A stretch of 11,602 nt of DNA from an uncultured Clostridium sp. (GCF_934754925.1 NZ_CAKVJA010000058.1:1-11602); one strand, 5' to 3'. Numbered from the stretch's first letter, positions 1-7,155 are shown. Made by a program: numbers and translations. Notes: generated from the sequence alone by a model not told the origin.

Positions 1-68
1 AGTTTCATTGCAAAAATTAAAGCACACCTATCGTCCATTTATATATCCAATTCTATCCAAAACCTCAT

Positions 69-86
69 TTATTTATGATACGGTTC
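69..86. repeat. 18-bp direct repeat, left copy (candidate attachment site)
   Basis: TTATTTATGATACGGTTC is identical to 11444-11461. On the minus strand it spells the last codons of rlmH (Glu-Pro-Tyr-His-Lys-stop). The same terminal codons of rlmH form the SCC insertion site in staphylococci. The repeat is exact at the gene end, while the rest of the duplicated fragment is only about 86% identical. That fits a recombination core but could also be purifying selection on the C-terminus. Confidence 0.6.
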
Positions 87-335
87 ATTTTTCATTATTC
101 TAAAAGCTCTATAAACTTGTTCTAATAACATAATTCTAAACAGTTGGTGTGGAAATGTCATTTTTGAAAAACACACTTTATAATTTTCTCTTTTTATAAC
201 TGCTTGAGATAGACCTAAGCTACCTCCTATAACAAAAGTTATGTTAGATTTACCCATAACTCCTTGATTCTCAATAAGCTTTGAGAACTCCTCTGAGGTC
301 ATTTGCTTTGCATTTAAATCCATTGCAACATTTAC
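69..335 (-). pseudogene. rlmH: Truncated duplicate of rlmH (3' half only)
   Basis: RlmH is the SPOUT-fold methyltransferase that methylates pseudouridine 1915 of 23S rRNA. This copy encodes only the C-terminal half. It keeps the SAM-knot signature FVIGGSLGLS, the FSKMTFPHQL motif and the ending EPYHK, but a full protein is about 159 residues and only about 84-88 are present. In the rlmH frame a TAG stop lies just upstream (about 348), so the ATG at 321-323 is an internal codon of the ancestral gene, not a true start. I see no Shine-Dalgarno sequence for it. It is a diverged copy of the rlmH end at 11444-11602: by hand count about 23 mismatches in 159 aligned bases, and 5 amino-acid differences in 52. 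That is too many for a recent tandem duplication, so it looks like a foreign or long-displaced allele. It is almost certainly inactive. Confidence 0.88.
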
Positions 336-530
336 CGACTGGTATTCCTAATGCATCTTTATCTATCACCCTATTATTTCCTTGGAAATTAGTAAGTTGA
401 TCATTTTTAACACTATACTGTGTTGAATCTCCAAAAAGTTTATATATTATAAATTTTTATGTATGAAACTGGCAATATTAATTTTATTTAAGTAAAATAT
501 TTCTCCATTTATCCAATCTATAAAAAGTAA
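336..530 (-). other. Gene-poor stretch with a possible coding relic
   Basis: No intact gene is present between the rlmH fragment and the PTS terminator. On the minus strand one frame stays open from a TAA at 457-459 down into the rlmH fragment, about 40 codons, and its translation has ordinary protein composition (it includes KLFGDSTQYSV and DALGIPVG). It has no start codon or ribosome site and changes frame where rlmH homology begins (about 330-336). It may be the 3' remnant of an unrelated gene fused to the rlmH fragment by the rearrangement. I do not recognise a family. The rest (460-530) is AT-rich and featureless. Confidence 0.25.
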
Positions 531-580
531 ATATAAAATAAAAATACACACCACCTAATAAAACTTATATTAAGTGATGT
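531..580 (-). terminator. Rho-independent terminator of the PTS operon
   Basis: On the minus strand, 580-568 (ACATCACTTAATA) pairs with 560-548 (TATTAGGTGGTGT) in a 13-bp stem containing two G-U pairs and a 7-nt loop. It is followed by a U-rich tail (GTATTTTTATTTTAT). It lies just after the IIA stop codon and ends the operon. Confidence 0.85.
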
Positions 581-617
581 ATATAAATTATCAAACTTCT
601 TAAAACTAACTAAATAT

Positions 618-935
618 TTATCTTATTTCTTTTAAATCCTTATACATTTCTATCATTTCTTCAACTAATGATTTGATTGTTTCAGCTGCCATCATTTGGT
701 CTTCAGCATGCATAACTATTAAAGAAAATTCAACCTTTTCTCCTGAAGCTTCCTTTTGTATTAAATCAGCATGTGCATGATGCCCCTTAACAAGAAATTC
801 AGATGCTTCATTTAATTTTGATTTTCCTTCTTCATATTTTCCACTTCTTACATCTCTCAATGCTTCAATAGCTAAAGATTTAGCCATTCCAACATTACTT
901 ATTATTTCAAATGCTATTAATTCTAATCCTTCCAT
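618..935 (-). CDS. PTS lactose/cellobiose-family EIIA subunit
   Basis: This cytoplasmic phosphocarrier takes phosphate from HPr and passes it to the IIB subunit. The 105-residue protein matches the all-helical PTS_IIA_lac family in length and pattern. The phosphorylated histidine is H76 in the motif VMHAEDQMM, and D79 corresponds to the conserved metal-binding aspartate of the trimeric family. The His-rich stretch GHHAHADLIQ (51-60) is also typical. The start is supported by AGAGGT upstream. It is the last gene of the operon, 31 bp after the IIC stop, and is followed by a strong terminator. The family includes lactose-, cellobiose- and chitobiose-type enzymes. The neighbours point to a beta-glucoside, but the subunit itself does not define the substrate. 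Confidence 0.93.
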   Translation of the reverse strand: MEGLELIAFEIISNVGMAKSLAIEALRDVRSGKYEEGKSKLNEASEFLVKGHHAHADLIQKEASGEKVEFSLIVMHAEDQMMAAETIKSLVEEMIEMYKDLKEIR

Positions 936-966
936 AACATCTACCTCTAATTATTTAATTAATATA

Positions 967-2337
967 TTAAATTGTATTTATTCCTTCAACATTATTAAAT
1001 TCATTTAAAGTTGCTTCTTCTTCATTTTTTAATTCAGCTTTACTTGCAGCTATTACAAATGGTGCATAAGTAAATACGCTAACTGCTAAACAAATTAATC
1101 CTATTACTAATCCCATAATATTTCCCCCAGTTCCTAAGAATGGTGCTAATGGTCCTGGTGTTGTCCAAGGCACTCCATATGCTACTGGTGGTATAATCCT
1201 CATAACTGATGTTGCTAAATACCCAATTGTTATATTTACTAATGGAGTTAATATAAATGGTATTATATATATAGGATTTAATACTATAGGTAATCCAAAT
1301 ATAACCATTTCATTTATATTAAATAGTCCTGGTGCAAATGAAAGCTTTGCTATACTTTTTTGTTCTTTTGCTTTACTAAATATAAATATTGCAATTATTA
1401 ATCCTAATGTTGCTCCTGAACCACCATATGCTCCAAAAGCATCATATAATCCATTAAATGTTACTGGATAAGGTGCTCCCCATGCAGTACCATTTGCTGC
1501 TGCATATGAAAGATTTGCATTTGTTGCCTCTGCAAACATAGTATCACGTACTGCTGCAATAGTATTTGGACCATGGATTCCCATAACCCAAAGTGACTGA
1601 GATATAAGAGTTAATATTAATACTGATCCTACATTTTGACCTAATTGTGTTAATGGAGTTTGAATTACAGTATAAACTAATTCATGTAATCCACCTGGTG
1701 CAAATTTCTTAATAAAGAAATTTAATATTGAAAATGAAACTGTAATTATAACTATTGGTAATAATAATTTAAATGTTCTAGCTACTGCTGGTGGAACTTG
1801 TTCTGGCATCTTAATTTCTAACCTTTTAGACTTTGATAAAACTGACATAAGTTCTCCAACTACTAACCCAACAATTATAGCTACAAACAATCCTTGTGCC
1901 CCCATAAACTTTGTAGTTAAATAGTTTACGCCATCCACATTTACATAATCTGAGTAAATTATAAAATAAACTGATACTGCTGTTAATCCTGATAATAAAT
2001 CATCTGATTTAAGTTGTTTTGCCAAATTTCTAGCAATTAAAAATACAATTAATATAGCTAATATATCTGTTGAGCCTTTTAATACTGGGCTAAATATAGC
2101 TTGACATTCACCTATATTAGGGAATATTTTATTTAACCTTAATAATTTACAAATGAACCCATCTGGTGATAATAAAACGAAGTTAAGTAATACCATTAAA
2201 GATCCTGCCATAGTTAGTGGAAATGTTAATATAAATGAATCCCTTACTGCACAAATATGCCTTTGTGAATTTAACTTACTAGCTAACGGCACTAATACCT
2301 TTTCTATTTGAGATTGAAATTTCTCCATAGCACTCAT
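967..2337 (-). CDS. celB: PTS cellobiose-type EIIC permease
   Basis: This membrane subunit binds and translocates a beta-linked disaccharide while the sugar is phosphorylated by IIB. At 456 residues it is normal for stand-alone IIC proteins of the lactose/cellobiose class (CelB/LicC/ChbC). Several long hydrophobic segments are visible (for example about 36-55, 90-104, 115-130, 148-168, 190-210, 235-255, 308-322, 345-378 and 405-430). Family signatures present are WVMGIHGPN with H255, FNINEMVIFGLP with E343, and PWTTPGPLAPFLGTGG (390-405). H255 and E343 probably correspond to the two sugar-contacting residues of the Bacillus cereus ChbC structure. The start has AAAGGAGA upstream; a second Met at codon 4 is possible. 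It lies 20 bp after the IIB stop. A IIC not fused to IIB argues for a cellobiose-type rather than LacE-type lactose system. The symbol is family-level. Confidence 0.93.
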   Translation of the reverse strand: MSAMEKFQSQIEKVLVPLASKLNSQRHICAVRDSFILTFPLTMAGSLMVLLNFVLLSPDGFICKLLRLNKIFPNIGECQAIFSPVLKGSTDILAILIVFLIARNLAKQLKSDDLLSGLTAVSVYFIIYSDYVNVDGVNYLTTKFMGAQGLFVAIIVGLVVGELMSVLSKSKRLEIKMPEQVPPAVARTFKLLLPIVIITVSFSILNFFIKKFAPGGLHELVYTVIQTPLTQLGQNVGSVLILTLISQSLWVMGIHGPNTIAAVRDTMFAEATNANLSYAAANGTAWGAPYPVTFNGLYDAFGAYGGSGATLGLIIAIFIFSKAKEQKSIAKLSFAPGLFNINEMVIFGLPIVLNPIYIIPFILTPLVNITIGYLATSVMRIIPPVAYGVPWTTPGPLAPFLGTGGNIMGLVIGLICLAVSVFTYAPFVIAASKAELKNEEEATLNEFNNVEGINTI

Positions 2338-2357
2338 AATTTTTATTCTCCTTTACC

Positions 2358-2660
2358 CTATTTAATTTTAGCTAAGGTATTTTTTAATATTGTTTTTCCA
2401 TCCATTATTCCATATAATCTCATATCTATTACTTCTACTGGAATTCTTCCATTAGCTAATTTTTCTACTACTGGTTTTTGAAAACGTACTTGTGGTCCTA
2501 AAAGAACAATATCTACCTCATCTATTTTGCTTGAACATTCTGATACTGGTAAGGCTTCTATAGATACTTCTTCCCCAAATTCCTTTGCTGCATTATTCAT
2601 TTTATTAACTAATAAACTTGTTGACATCCCAGCTGAACAGACTAATAATATTTTTTTCAT
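2358..2660 (-). CDS. PTS cellobiose-type EIIB subunit
   Basis: This small cytoplasmic phosphotransferase receives phosphate from IIA and donates it to the incoming sugar at IIC. The 100-residue protein has the PTS_IIB lactose/cellobiose fold, with the phosphocysteine C8 in the N-terminal loop VCSAGMSTSLL. The following segment VDIVLLGPQVRF (about 49-60) is also characteristic. Length is normal for a free IIB. The ribosome site is GGGAGA before the ATG. It lies 58 bp after the GH1 stop and 20 bp before IIC, giving the gene order GH1-IIB-IIC-IIA. Confidence 0.93.
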   Translation of the reverse strand: MKKILLVCSAGMSTSLLVNKMNNAAKEFGEEVSIEALPVSECSSKIDEVDIVLLGPQVRFQKPVVEKLANGRIPVEVIDMRLYGIMDGKTILKNTLAKIK

Positions 2661-2718
2661 TTTAATCTCTCCCTTTATACTTAATTTTATAATTTATATA
2701 ATTTTTATTATTTAACAT

Positions 2719-4155
2719 TTATAAATTTTCACCATTACTACTTATTACATCCTTATACCAATAGAAACTTTTCTTCTTAATTCTTCTTAAATCTTTTTCA
2801 TCATTTTCATCTCTATCAATATATACAAATCCATAACGTTTTTGATATCCATTAAGCCAGCTTAACAAATCTGTAAATGACCAAGTACAATATCCTAAAA
2901 GCTCAACACCATCAGTAATTGCTTCTTTACATGCAATAATATGTTCTTTTAAATATTTAATTCTATAATCATCATTTACTATATTATCTTCTAGCTTATC
3001 AAATTCACCAAGGCCATTTTCTGTAATTAATATAGGCAATCCATATCTACTTGTTAATCTTCTTAAACCAGTTCTCAGCCCTGTTGCATCTATATTCCAA
3101 TCCCAATTAGTTGTTTCCAAGTAAGGATTTTTTACATTTTTATATACACCTGGTATTCCACTTTCCTTTGTAGTTCCCTTTTTACCAGTATTATTCATTC
3201 CTTCAGAAGCTCCAACCCCATCTAATGAATTCATTGCAACTGTTGTTGTTTGATAATAATTAATTCCAATAAAGTCTGGTTTTACTCTTGCTAATAATTC
3301 AAGATCCCCATCCTCAATTATTGGTGCTATTCCTAATCTTTCATAATATCTTAATGCAAACGTTGGATATACACCCTTACAATAAACATCAAGCCACCAA
3401 TTACAATTTAAATCTTCTGCATTTTCTGCAGCTAACACATCTTGTGGATTACAACTATAAGCATAATTAGGACCGAATGCAAAGCTTGGACCAATCATTC
3501 CATTTGAAACATACTTTCTAAAAGATTCAATAACCTTTGCATTTGCTAAATTTGCAATATGATTTGCCTGTAACATTCTCTTTTGATCCTTAACTCCTGG
3601 TGGATGTAATGCTGTTAAATATCCTAATGTTAAAAATACATTTTGTTCATTTAACGTAACCCAATATTTAACCTTATTACCAAATCTCTTAAATAAAGTT
3701 ACACAATAATTGTTGAAATCGTTTATTATTTCCCTTGATTCCCATCCACCATATAAATCCTGTAGATGCTGTGGTAAATCCCAGTGATATAATGTAACTA
3801 TTGGAGTTATATCATTTTTTATTAGCTCATCAATTAAATTTTCATAAAACTTAAGTCCTTCTTCATTTACCTTTCCTCTACCATTAGGATATATACGAGT
3901 CCATGCAATTGAAAATCTATAAGCTTTTAATCCCATTTCTGCCATTAAAGATACATCTTCTTTATATCTGTTATAATGATCTACTGCTATATCCCCATTA
4001 GTATTTTTATAGGTTGTACCTTCCTTTTTAGTATATATATCCCAAATACTTTTTCCTTTTCCATCTTGATCCCATCCACCTTCAACTTGATATGCTGCTG
4101 ATGCTGATCCCCATAGGAAATCACTTCTAAAGTTATCTAATTTTTCATATATCAT
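2719..4155 (-). CDS. GH1 6-phospho-beta-glycosidase (probably 6-phospho-beta-glucosidase)
   Basis: This cytoplasmic enzyme hydrolyses the phospho-disaccharide delivered by the PTS. The 478-residue protein is one complete glycoside hydrolase family 1 barrel. The N-terminal signature FLWGSASAAYQVEG is at 13-26, the general acid/base is E170 in TLNEQN, and the nucleophile is E379 in ITENGLG. The phosphate-binding triad of 6-phospho enzymes is present with the spacing I recall for lactococcal LacG: S432, K439 and Y441 in SWLNGYQKRYG. This separates it from plain beta-glucosidases. W433, next to S432, matches a tryptophan associated with 6-phospho-beta-galactosidases, so gluco versus galacto specificity is open. 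The PTS and GH16 context favours gluco. An AGGAGG ribosome site supports the start. It opens the catabolic part of the operon, 149 bp after rpiR, where a separate promoter is likely. Confidence 0.92.
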   Translation of the reverse strand: MIYEKLDNFRSDFLWGSASAAYQVEGGWDQDGKGKSIWDIYTKKEGTTYKNTNGDIAVDHYNRYKEDVSLMAEMGLKAYRFSIAWTRIYPNGRGKVNEEGLKFYENLIDELIKNDITPIVTLYHWDLPQHLQDLYGGWESREIINDFNNYCVTLFKRFGNKVKYWVTLNEQNVFLTLGYLTALHPPGVKDQKRMLQANHIANLANAKVIESFRKYVSNGMIGPSFAFGPNYAYSCNPQDVLAAENAEDLNCNWWLDVYCKGVYPTFALRYYERLGIAPIIEDGDLELLARVKPDFIGINYYQTTTVAMNSLDGVGASEGMNNTGKKGTTKESGIPGVYKNVKNPYLETTNWDWNIDATGLRTGLRRLTSRYGLPILITENGLGEFDKLEDNIVNDDYRIKYLKEHIIACKEAITDGVELLGYCTWSFTDLLSWLNGYQKRYGFVYIDRDENDEKDLRRIKKKSFYWYKDVISSNGENL

Positions 4156-4194
4156 TTTTTATCCTCCTTTTCCTTTTATATCCACAGTATAACT

Positions 4195-4224
4195 TATATA
4201 TTTTTTTAAAGGAATGGTTTACAA
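4195..4224 (-). promoter_or_regulatory. Predicted promoter for the GH1-PTS genes
   Basis: On the minus strand, TTGTAA (4224-4219) and TATATA (4200-4195) are 18 bp apart, about 40 bp upstream of the GH1 start. The -10 is imperfect and alternatives exist nearby (TATACT at about 4190), so the exact start of transcription is uncertain. Confidence 0.45.
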
Positions 4225-4232
4225 CGCTAAAA

Positions 4233-4281
4233 AAACATGTTTCATTGTTTTTAATTTAGTACAAAAATGTAACAAGTTGTT
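4233..4281. promoter_or_regulatory. Two dyads upstream of the GH1 promoter, candidate RpiR sites
   Basis: AAACATGTTT (4233-4242) is a perfect 10-bp palindrome, part of TGAAACATGTTT on the minus strand. AACAA-G-TTGTT (4271-4281) is an 11-bp dyad sharing its core with the dyad at 10057-10071 before the GH16 gene. Both lie in the 149-bp gap between rpiR and the GH1 gene, upstream of the predicted -35. Assignment to the adjacent RpiR protein is inference from position and shared sequence. Confidence 0.45.
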
Positions 4282-4304
4282 TTATTTTGATAGCCTTAAT
4301 TTCA

Positions 4305-5033
4305 TTAAATTGAATACTGATTATATAACTTTTTTCCTATTCGTTCTATCATATACAATACCGGAATTTGTGTAGTTATATCACTATAATTAGCCTTTAT
4401 TTGCTGAACATAATATGGCAAATTTAAATTTGATATTTTAGCTATAGTGCAATTTTCAGTATTAGTTATACTTGCTATTGTGCATCCCTCTTCTTTAAAT
4501 CTATTAACATTTTCTATTGTTGTTGGTGTTTCTCCTGATACAGATAATGCTATTACTAAACAATCATCATTACATTTAAAGTTTTTTGGGAAAAATGGAT
4601 CATCAATATGAACTGTAAATTTACCAATTGCTGAAAAATACCTTGCAGCATATTTACACAACACACCTGAGGAACCTATTCCAAGAAATATAATGCTATT
4701 AGCTTCTTTAACTAATTCGCATAACTTTTCTAATCTTTTATCTAAATCACTATTTTCAATATTTTTAAGAAAATTTATTATTTCTGAAGTATCATCACTT
4801 ACCTTTTTTATATTATTTTCTTCTATATACATCTTGAATTTTAATTTAAATTCAGAAAATCCCTCACAATTTAATTTTTTACAAAATCTAAAAATAGTAG
4901 TTGTAGATACATGTGCTTCATCTGCTAACTCTCTTATTCTCATATATATAACTTTTTTGCTATTAGTCATTATATATTCATATAATGTTAACTCCAAACT
5001 ATTTAAACTTTGTATAACTTCATAGCTAAACAT
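4305..5033 (-). CDS. RpiR/MurR-family transcriptional regulator (HTH plus SIS domain)
   Basis: This DNA-binding regulator senses a phosphosugar. The 242-residue protein has an N-terminal RpiR-type helix-turn-helix (about 1-72; recognition region RELADEAHVSTTTIFRFCKKL, given as 34-54) and a C-terminal SIS phosphosugar-binding domain (about 105-235). The SIS domain carries the loop GIGSSG (118-123) and the phosphate-binding motif SVSGETPTT (164-172). Total length is slightly short for the family (about 250-290) but both domains look complete. It starts 33 bp after the ROK stop with GAGGGGA as ribosome site, so the two are co-transcribed. The ligand is probably a phosphorylated intermediate of this pathway, such as a 6-phospho-disaccharide or glucose 6-phosphate. 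It may act as repressor or activator; dyads upstream of -35 elements hint at activation. Confidence 0.92.
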   Translation of the reverse strand: MFSYEVIQSLNSLELTLYEYIMTNSKKVIYMRIRELADEAHVSTTTIFRFCKKLNCEGFSEFKLKFKMYIEENNIKKVSDDTSEIINFLKNIENSDLDKRLEKLCELVKEANSIIFLGIGSSGVLCKYAARYFSAIGKFTVHIDDPFFPKNFKCNDDCLVIALSVSGETPTTIENVNRFKEEGCTIASITNTENCTIAKISNLNLPYYVQQIKANYSDITTQIPVLYMIERIGKKLYNQYSI

Positions 5034-5066
5034 ATTATTCCCCTCATTACATGCGCTTAAAAATTT

Positions 5067-5960
5067 TTAAATATTTGAATTTATTATTGCTCCTAATATA
5101 TTGGCATCATTATTATATTTACACCTAACAATTTCGGTAGTAATAAAATCTGCTTCTAAGTACTTAATACATTTTTCTTTATAACAATTCTTAACCTTTT
5201 CAATAAACCAGTCTTCCTCAGAAATTCCTCCCCCTAAACAAATAATTTCTGGATTATAAAAAACTGTTATTGCCATTAATTCTGTAACTATATTGTTTAT
5301 CCATTCATTTACTGATTCTTCTGCATTTATATCTCCATTTAAATATTTACTGCATACTTCATTCCCATATTTAATTTTCTCTGTTTCGGTTACTTTATTA
5401 TTATAAATTTCTATTAATCCTAATATAGAAGCATAGTCTCCCATTTTATCAATTTTATTAGTTTTATAATTCATAAAAGGAATGTTATGAAATTCACCAG
5501 CAAAACAATCCTTTCCATATATTACTCCATTTTTATCACACAAACATCCACCAGTTCCTGTACCTATAATTAAAAAAGCTGAAGATAATTTCCCTTTTGC
5601 ATTTCCAATTTTAAATTCACATAATCCTGCAGCTTTAGCATCATTTATTGATTTAACCTTTTTATTAGTTCTTTTTTCTATTTCATCATTTATATTAGTG
5701 TTATACATAACTATAACATTAGGTGCTGCTAATGATTTAACTTCTGACTTTTCATTTATAAGCCCTGGTGCACTTATACCTATAGTGTGAAATGGTAAAT
5801 CGTATTTTATATTTGAACATATATAATCATAAAATTCATCTTTTGTTTCAAATTTAATAGTTTCAACTTTCCACTTATTAATTATGTTATAGTTATCATC
5901 AACTAAAGCATATTTAATAAAAGTTCCTCCAATATCAATTCCTAAACTATAATTTTTCAT
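5067..5960 (-). CDS. ROK-family sugar kinase (glucokinase or beta-glucoside kinase type)
   Basis: This cytoplasmic ATP-dependent sugar kinase is 297 residues, normal for the ROK family. The N-terminal phosphate loop is DIGGTFIK (9-16), the catalytic aspartate is probably D107 in INDAKAAG, the second glycine-rich loop is GTGTGG (133-138), and GGGIS (243-247) and NNDANILGA (283-291) match conserved C-terminal positions. The usual ROK zinc motif (CxCGxxGCxE) after the GE-x-H region is missing: GEFHN (155-159) runs into a sequence without the cysteine cluster. Zinc-less ROK members include beta-glucoside kinases such as BglK, so substrate cannot be fixed. In this operon, phosphorylating the free glucose released by the GH1 enzyme is the simplest role. 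Ribosome site GAGGAGA; first gene after a LacI-type operator. Confidence 0.88.
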   Translation of the reverse strand: MKNYSLGIDIGGTFIKYALVDDNYNIINKWKVETIKFETKDEFYDYICSNIKYDLPFHTIGISAPGLINEKSEVKSLAAPNVIVMYNTNINDEIEKRTNKKVKSINDAKAAGLCEFKIGNAKGKLSSAFLIIGTGTGGCLCDKNGVIYGKDCFAGEFHNIPFMNYKTNKIDKMGDYASILGLIEIYNNKVTETEKIKYGNEVCSKYLNGDINAEESVNEWINNIVTELMAITVFYNPEIICLGGGISEEDWFIEKVKNCYKEKCIKYLEADFITTEIVRCKYNNDANILGAIINSNI

Positions 5961-5979
5961 AAATTCACTTCTCCTCTTT

Positions 5980-5995
5980 ATAAACTCGCGTTTAT
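5980..5995. promoter_or_regulatory. LacI-type operator before the ROK-RpiR genes
   Basis: On the minus strand this reads ATAAACGCGAGTTTAT: 6-bp inverted arms around a CG-containing centre. It matches the perfect palindrome before lacI (7103-7118), giving the shared pattern ATAAACNCGNGTTTAT. It sits 19 bp upstream of the ROK start codon, between the lacI terminator and the ribosome site. Binding by the LacI-family protein is inferred from family operator style. Confidence 0.75.
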
Positions 5996-6007
5996 TTTTT
6001 ATTTTAA

Positions 6008-6040
6008 AATTAGCTATTTATTAAAAATAAATAGCTAATT
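6008..6040 (-). terminator. Strong hairpin terminator overlapping the end of lacI
   Basis: A 14-bp perfect inverted repeat (6008-6021 and 6027-6040, arm AATTAGCTATTTAT) encloses a 5-nt loop. On the minus strand the stem runs into TTTTAAAATAAAA. The lacI stop codon (6035-6037) lies inside the hairpin. It separates the lacI transcript from the ROK operon, though some readthrough is likely for such an AT-rich stem. Confidence 0.75.
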
Positions 6041-7081
6041 ATTTAAATTCCTACAGCTTTTTCGTACTACTAATGTACTAGGTACATTATAACTTTTTGA
6101 AAAATTTGTATCATTTTCAATAGAATCAATAATATTATTTGTTGCTAACTCCGCCATTTCAACTAATTCCATTTGCATAGTAGTTAATGGTGTTTCTAAG
6201 TATTTACTTTCTTCTATGTTATCAAAACCTATTATTGAAATATCTTCTGGTACCTTTAATCCATATTCCTTAATGGCTTTTATTGCACCGATTGCTATTT
6301 TATCATTGGCTGTAAATATAGCTGTTGGTTTATCATCCATTGAAAGTATTTTTTTTGCTGAATTATATCCCCCCTCTTCAATAAACTCTGAAAAAATAAT
6401 AAATTCATTTTTAATAGGAATATTCGAATCTTGTAATGCCTTTTTATATCCATCTAATCTTTTAACGGCTGAAAACTTTTTTATATCTCCTGTTATATGT
6501 GCAATTTTTAAATGATTTAAACTTATTAAATATTTCGTTGCATTATATGCTCCAGTATAATTATCAGAATTTACAATTATACATTTATTATCCTTGTTAT
6601 ATAAGTTTATATCTTGATCTATTAGTGCAACTTTATAACCATCTTTAATTATTTTTTTTATTTCTAAATCACCATTATTTTCACCTATGAATATTCCACC
6701 AGAAATTGTTTTATTATAAAAACACTCCTTAATTTCATCATATCTTGATTCATCATGTATTATATGAACTAAAACCTTATATCCCTTTTGACTTGCAGCT
6801 TCAATTACTGAACTAGTAAACTCTAAATAATATGGGCTTTTTGTAATTCTATTTTTAATTCCACACTTTCTTTCTACTATATCAATTATAAAAAGCCCAA
6901 TAATTCTATTTTTATATCCTGCAAGCAACCTAGCAGATGCATGTGGTACATAGTTATATTCTTTTATTACATTCAAAACTTTTTGCCTAGTCTCTTCTGG
7001 AACATTAACATAATTATTTATAACCCTAGATACTGTACTTCTAGAAACACCTGCAATTTTAGCTATGTCTTTACTATTCAC
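6035..7081 (-). CDS. LacI-family transcriptional regulator
   Basis: This 348-residue regulator has a complete LacI layout. The N-terminal helix-turn-helix includes DIAKIAGVSRSTVSRVIN (5-22), the hinge region YVPHASARLLAG is at 44-55, and a periplasmic-binding-protein-like effector domain fills about 60-345. The start codon is GTG (7079-7081), chosen because the helix-turn-helix begins at residue 3 and AAGGAGAA stands 8 bases upstream. It has its own promoter and a perfect palindromic operator between promoter and start, so autoregulation is likely. A second matching operator precedes the ROK gene. The effector is probably a beta-gluco-oligosaccharide or its phospho form; the sequence does not say which. 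It lies 106 bp after the GH16 stop, with no convincing terminator between them, so some co-transcription is possible. Confidence 0.93.
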   Translation of the reverse strand: MNSKDIAKIAGVSRSTVSRVINNYVNVPEETRQKVLNVIKEYNYVPHASARLLAGYKNRIIGLFIIDIVERKCGIKNRITKSPYYLEFTSSVIEAASQKGYKVLVHIIHDESRYDEIKECFYNKTISGGIFIGENNGDLEIKKIIKDGYKVALIDQDINLYNKDNKCIIVNSDNYTGAYNATKYLISLNHLKIAHITGDIKKFSAVKRLDGYKKALQDSNIPIKNEFIIFSEFIEEGGYNSAKKILSMDDKPTAIFTANDKIAIGAIKAIKEYGLKVPEDISIIGFDNIEESKYLETPLTTMQMELVEMAELATNNIIDSIENDTNFSKSYNVPSTLVVRKSCRNLNN

Positions 7082-7102
7082 AATAAATTTCTCCTTTTCA
7101 TA

Positions 7103-7118
7103 ATAAACACGTGTTTAT
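7103..7118. promoter_or_regulatory. Perfect 16-bp LacI-type operator at the lacI start
   Basis: ATAAACACGTGTTTAT equals its own reverse complement and has the central CG typical of LacI/GalR operators. It begins about 7 bp downstream of the predicted lacI -10, so a bound repressor would cover the transcription start. Its partner is at 5980-5995. Confidence 0.82.
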
Positions 7119-7124
7119 AAATTT

Positions 7125-7155
7125 ATAATACACCGTTTGAAAAGGTTTTACAAAC
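7125..7155 (-). promoter_or_regulatory. lacI promoter with an overlapping cre-like dyad
   Basis: On the minus strand, TTGTAA (7153-7148) and TATTAT (7130-7125) are separated by exactly 17 bp. A 21-bp dyad (7135-7155; arms GTTTG and CAAAC, 8 of 10 positions symmetric) covers the -35 and part of the spacer. Its core TGTAAAACCTTTTCA resembles the catabolite-responsive elements bound by CcpA, one base longer than the usual consensus. The promoter is well supported; the cre reading is tentative. Confidence 0.6.

Noticed and set aside
1..38. Possible minus-strand ORF starting with ATG at 36-38 (MDDRCALIFAMK) and running off the left edge.
   Set aside because: Only 12 codons are visible, there is no strong ribosome site, and the chance of such an opening in AT-rich DNA is high.
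4282..4304. Possible terminator after rpiR (TTAAT-GAA-ATTAA).
   Set aside because: A five-base AT-only stem without a U-run is too weak to call.
2527..5025. Plus-strand open frames at 2527-2715, 3288-3470 and 4693-5025.
   Set aside because: Each lies antisense within, or mostly within, a well-supported minus-strand gene (IIB, GH1, RpiR), and none resembles a protein family.
6216..6515. Plus-strand open frame within lacI.
   Set aside because: It is antisense to the effector-binding domain of the LacI protein, with no independent coding signal.
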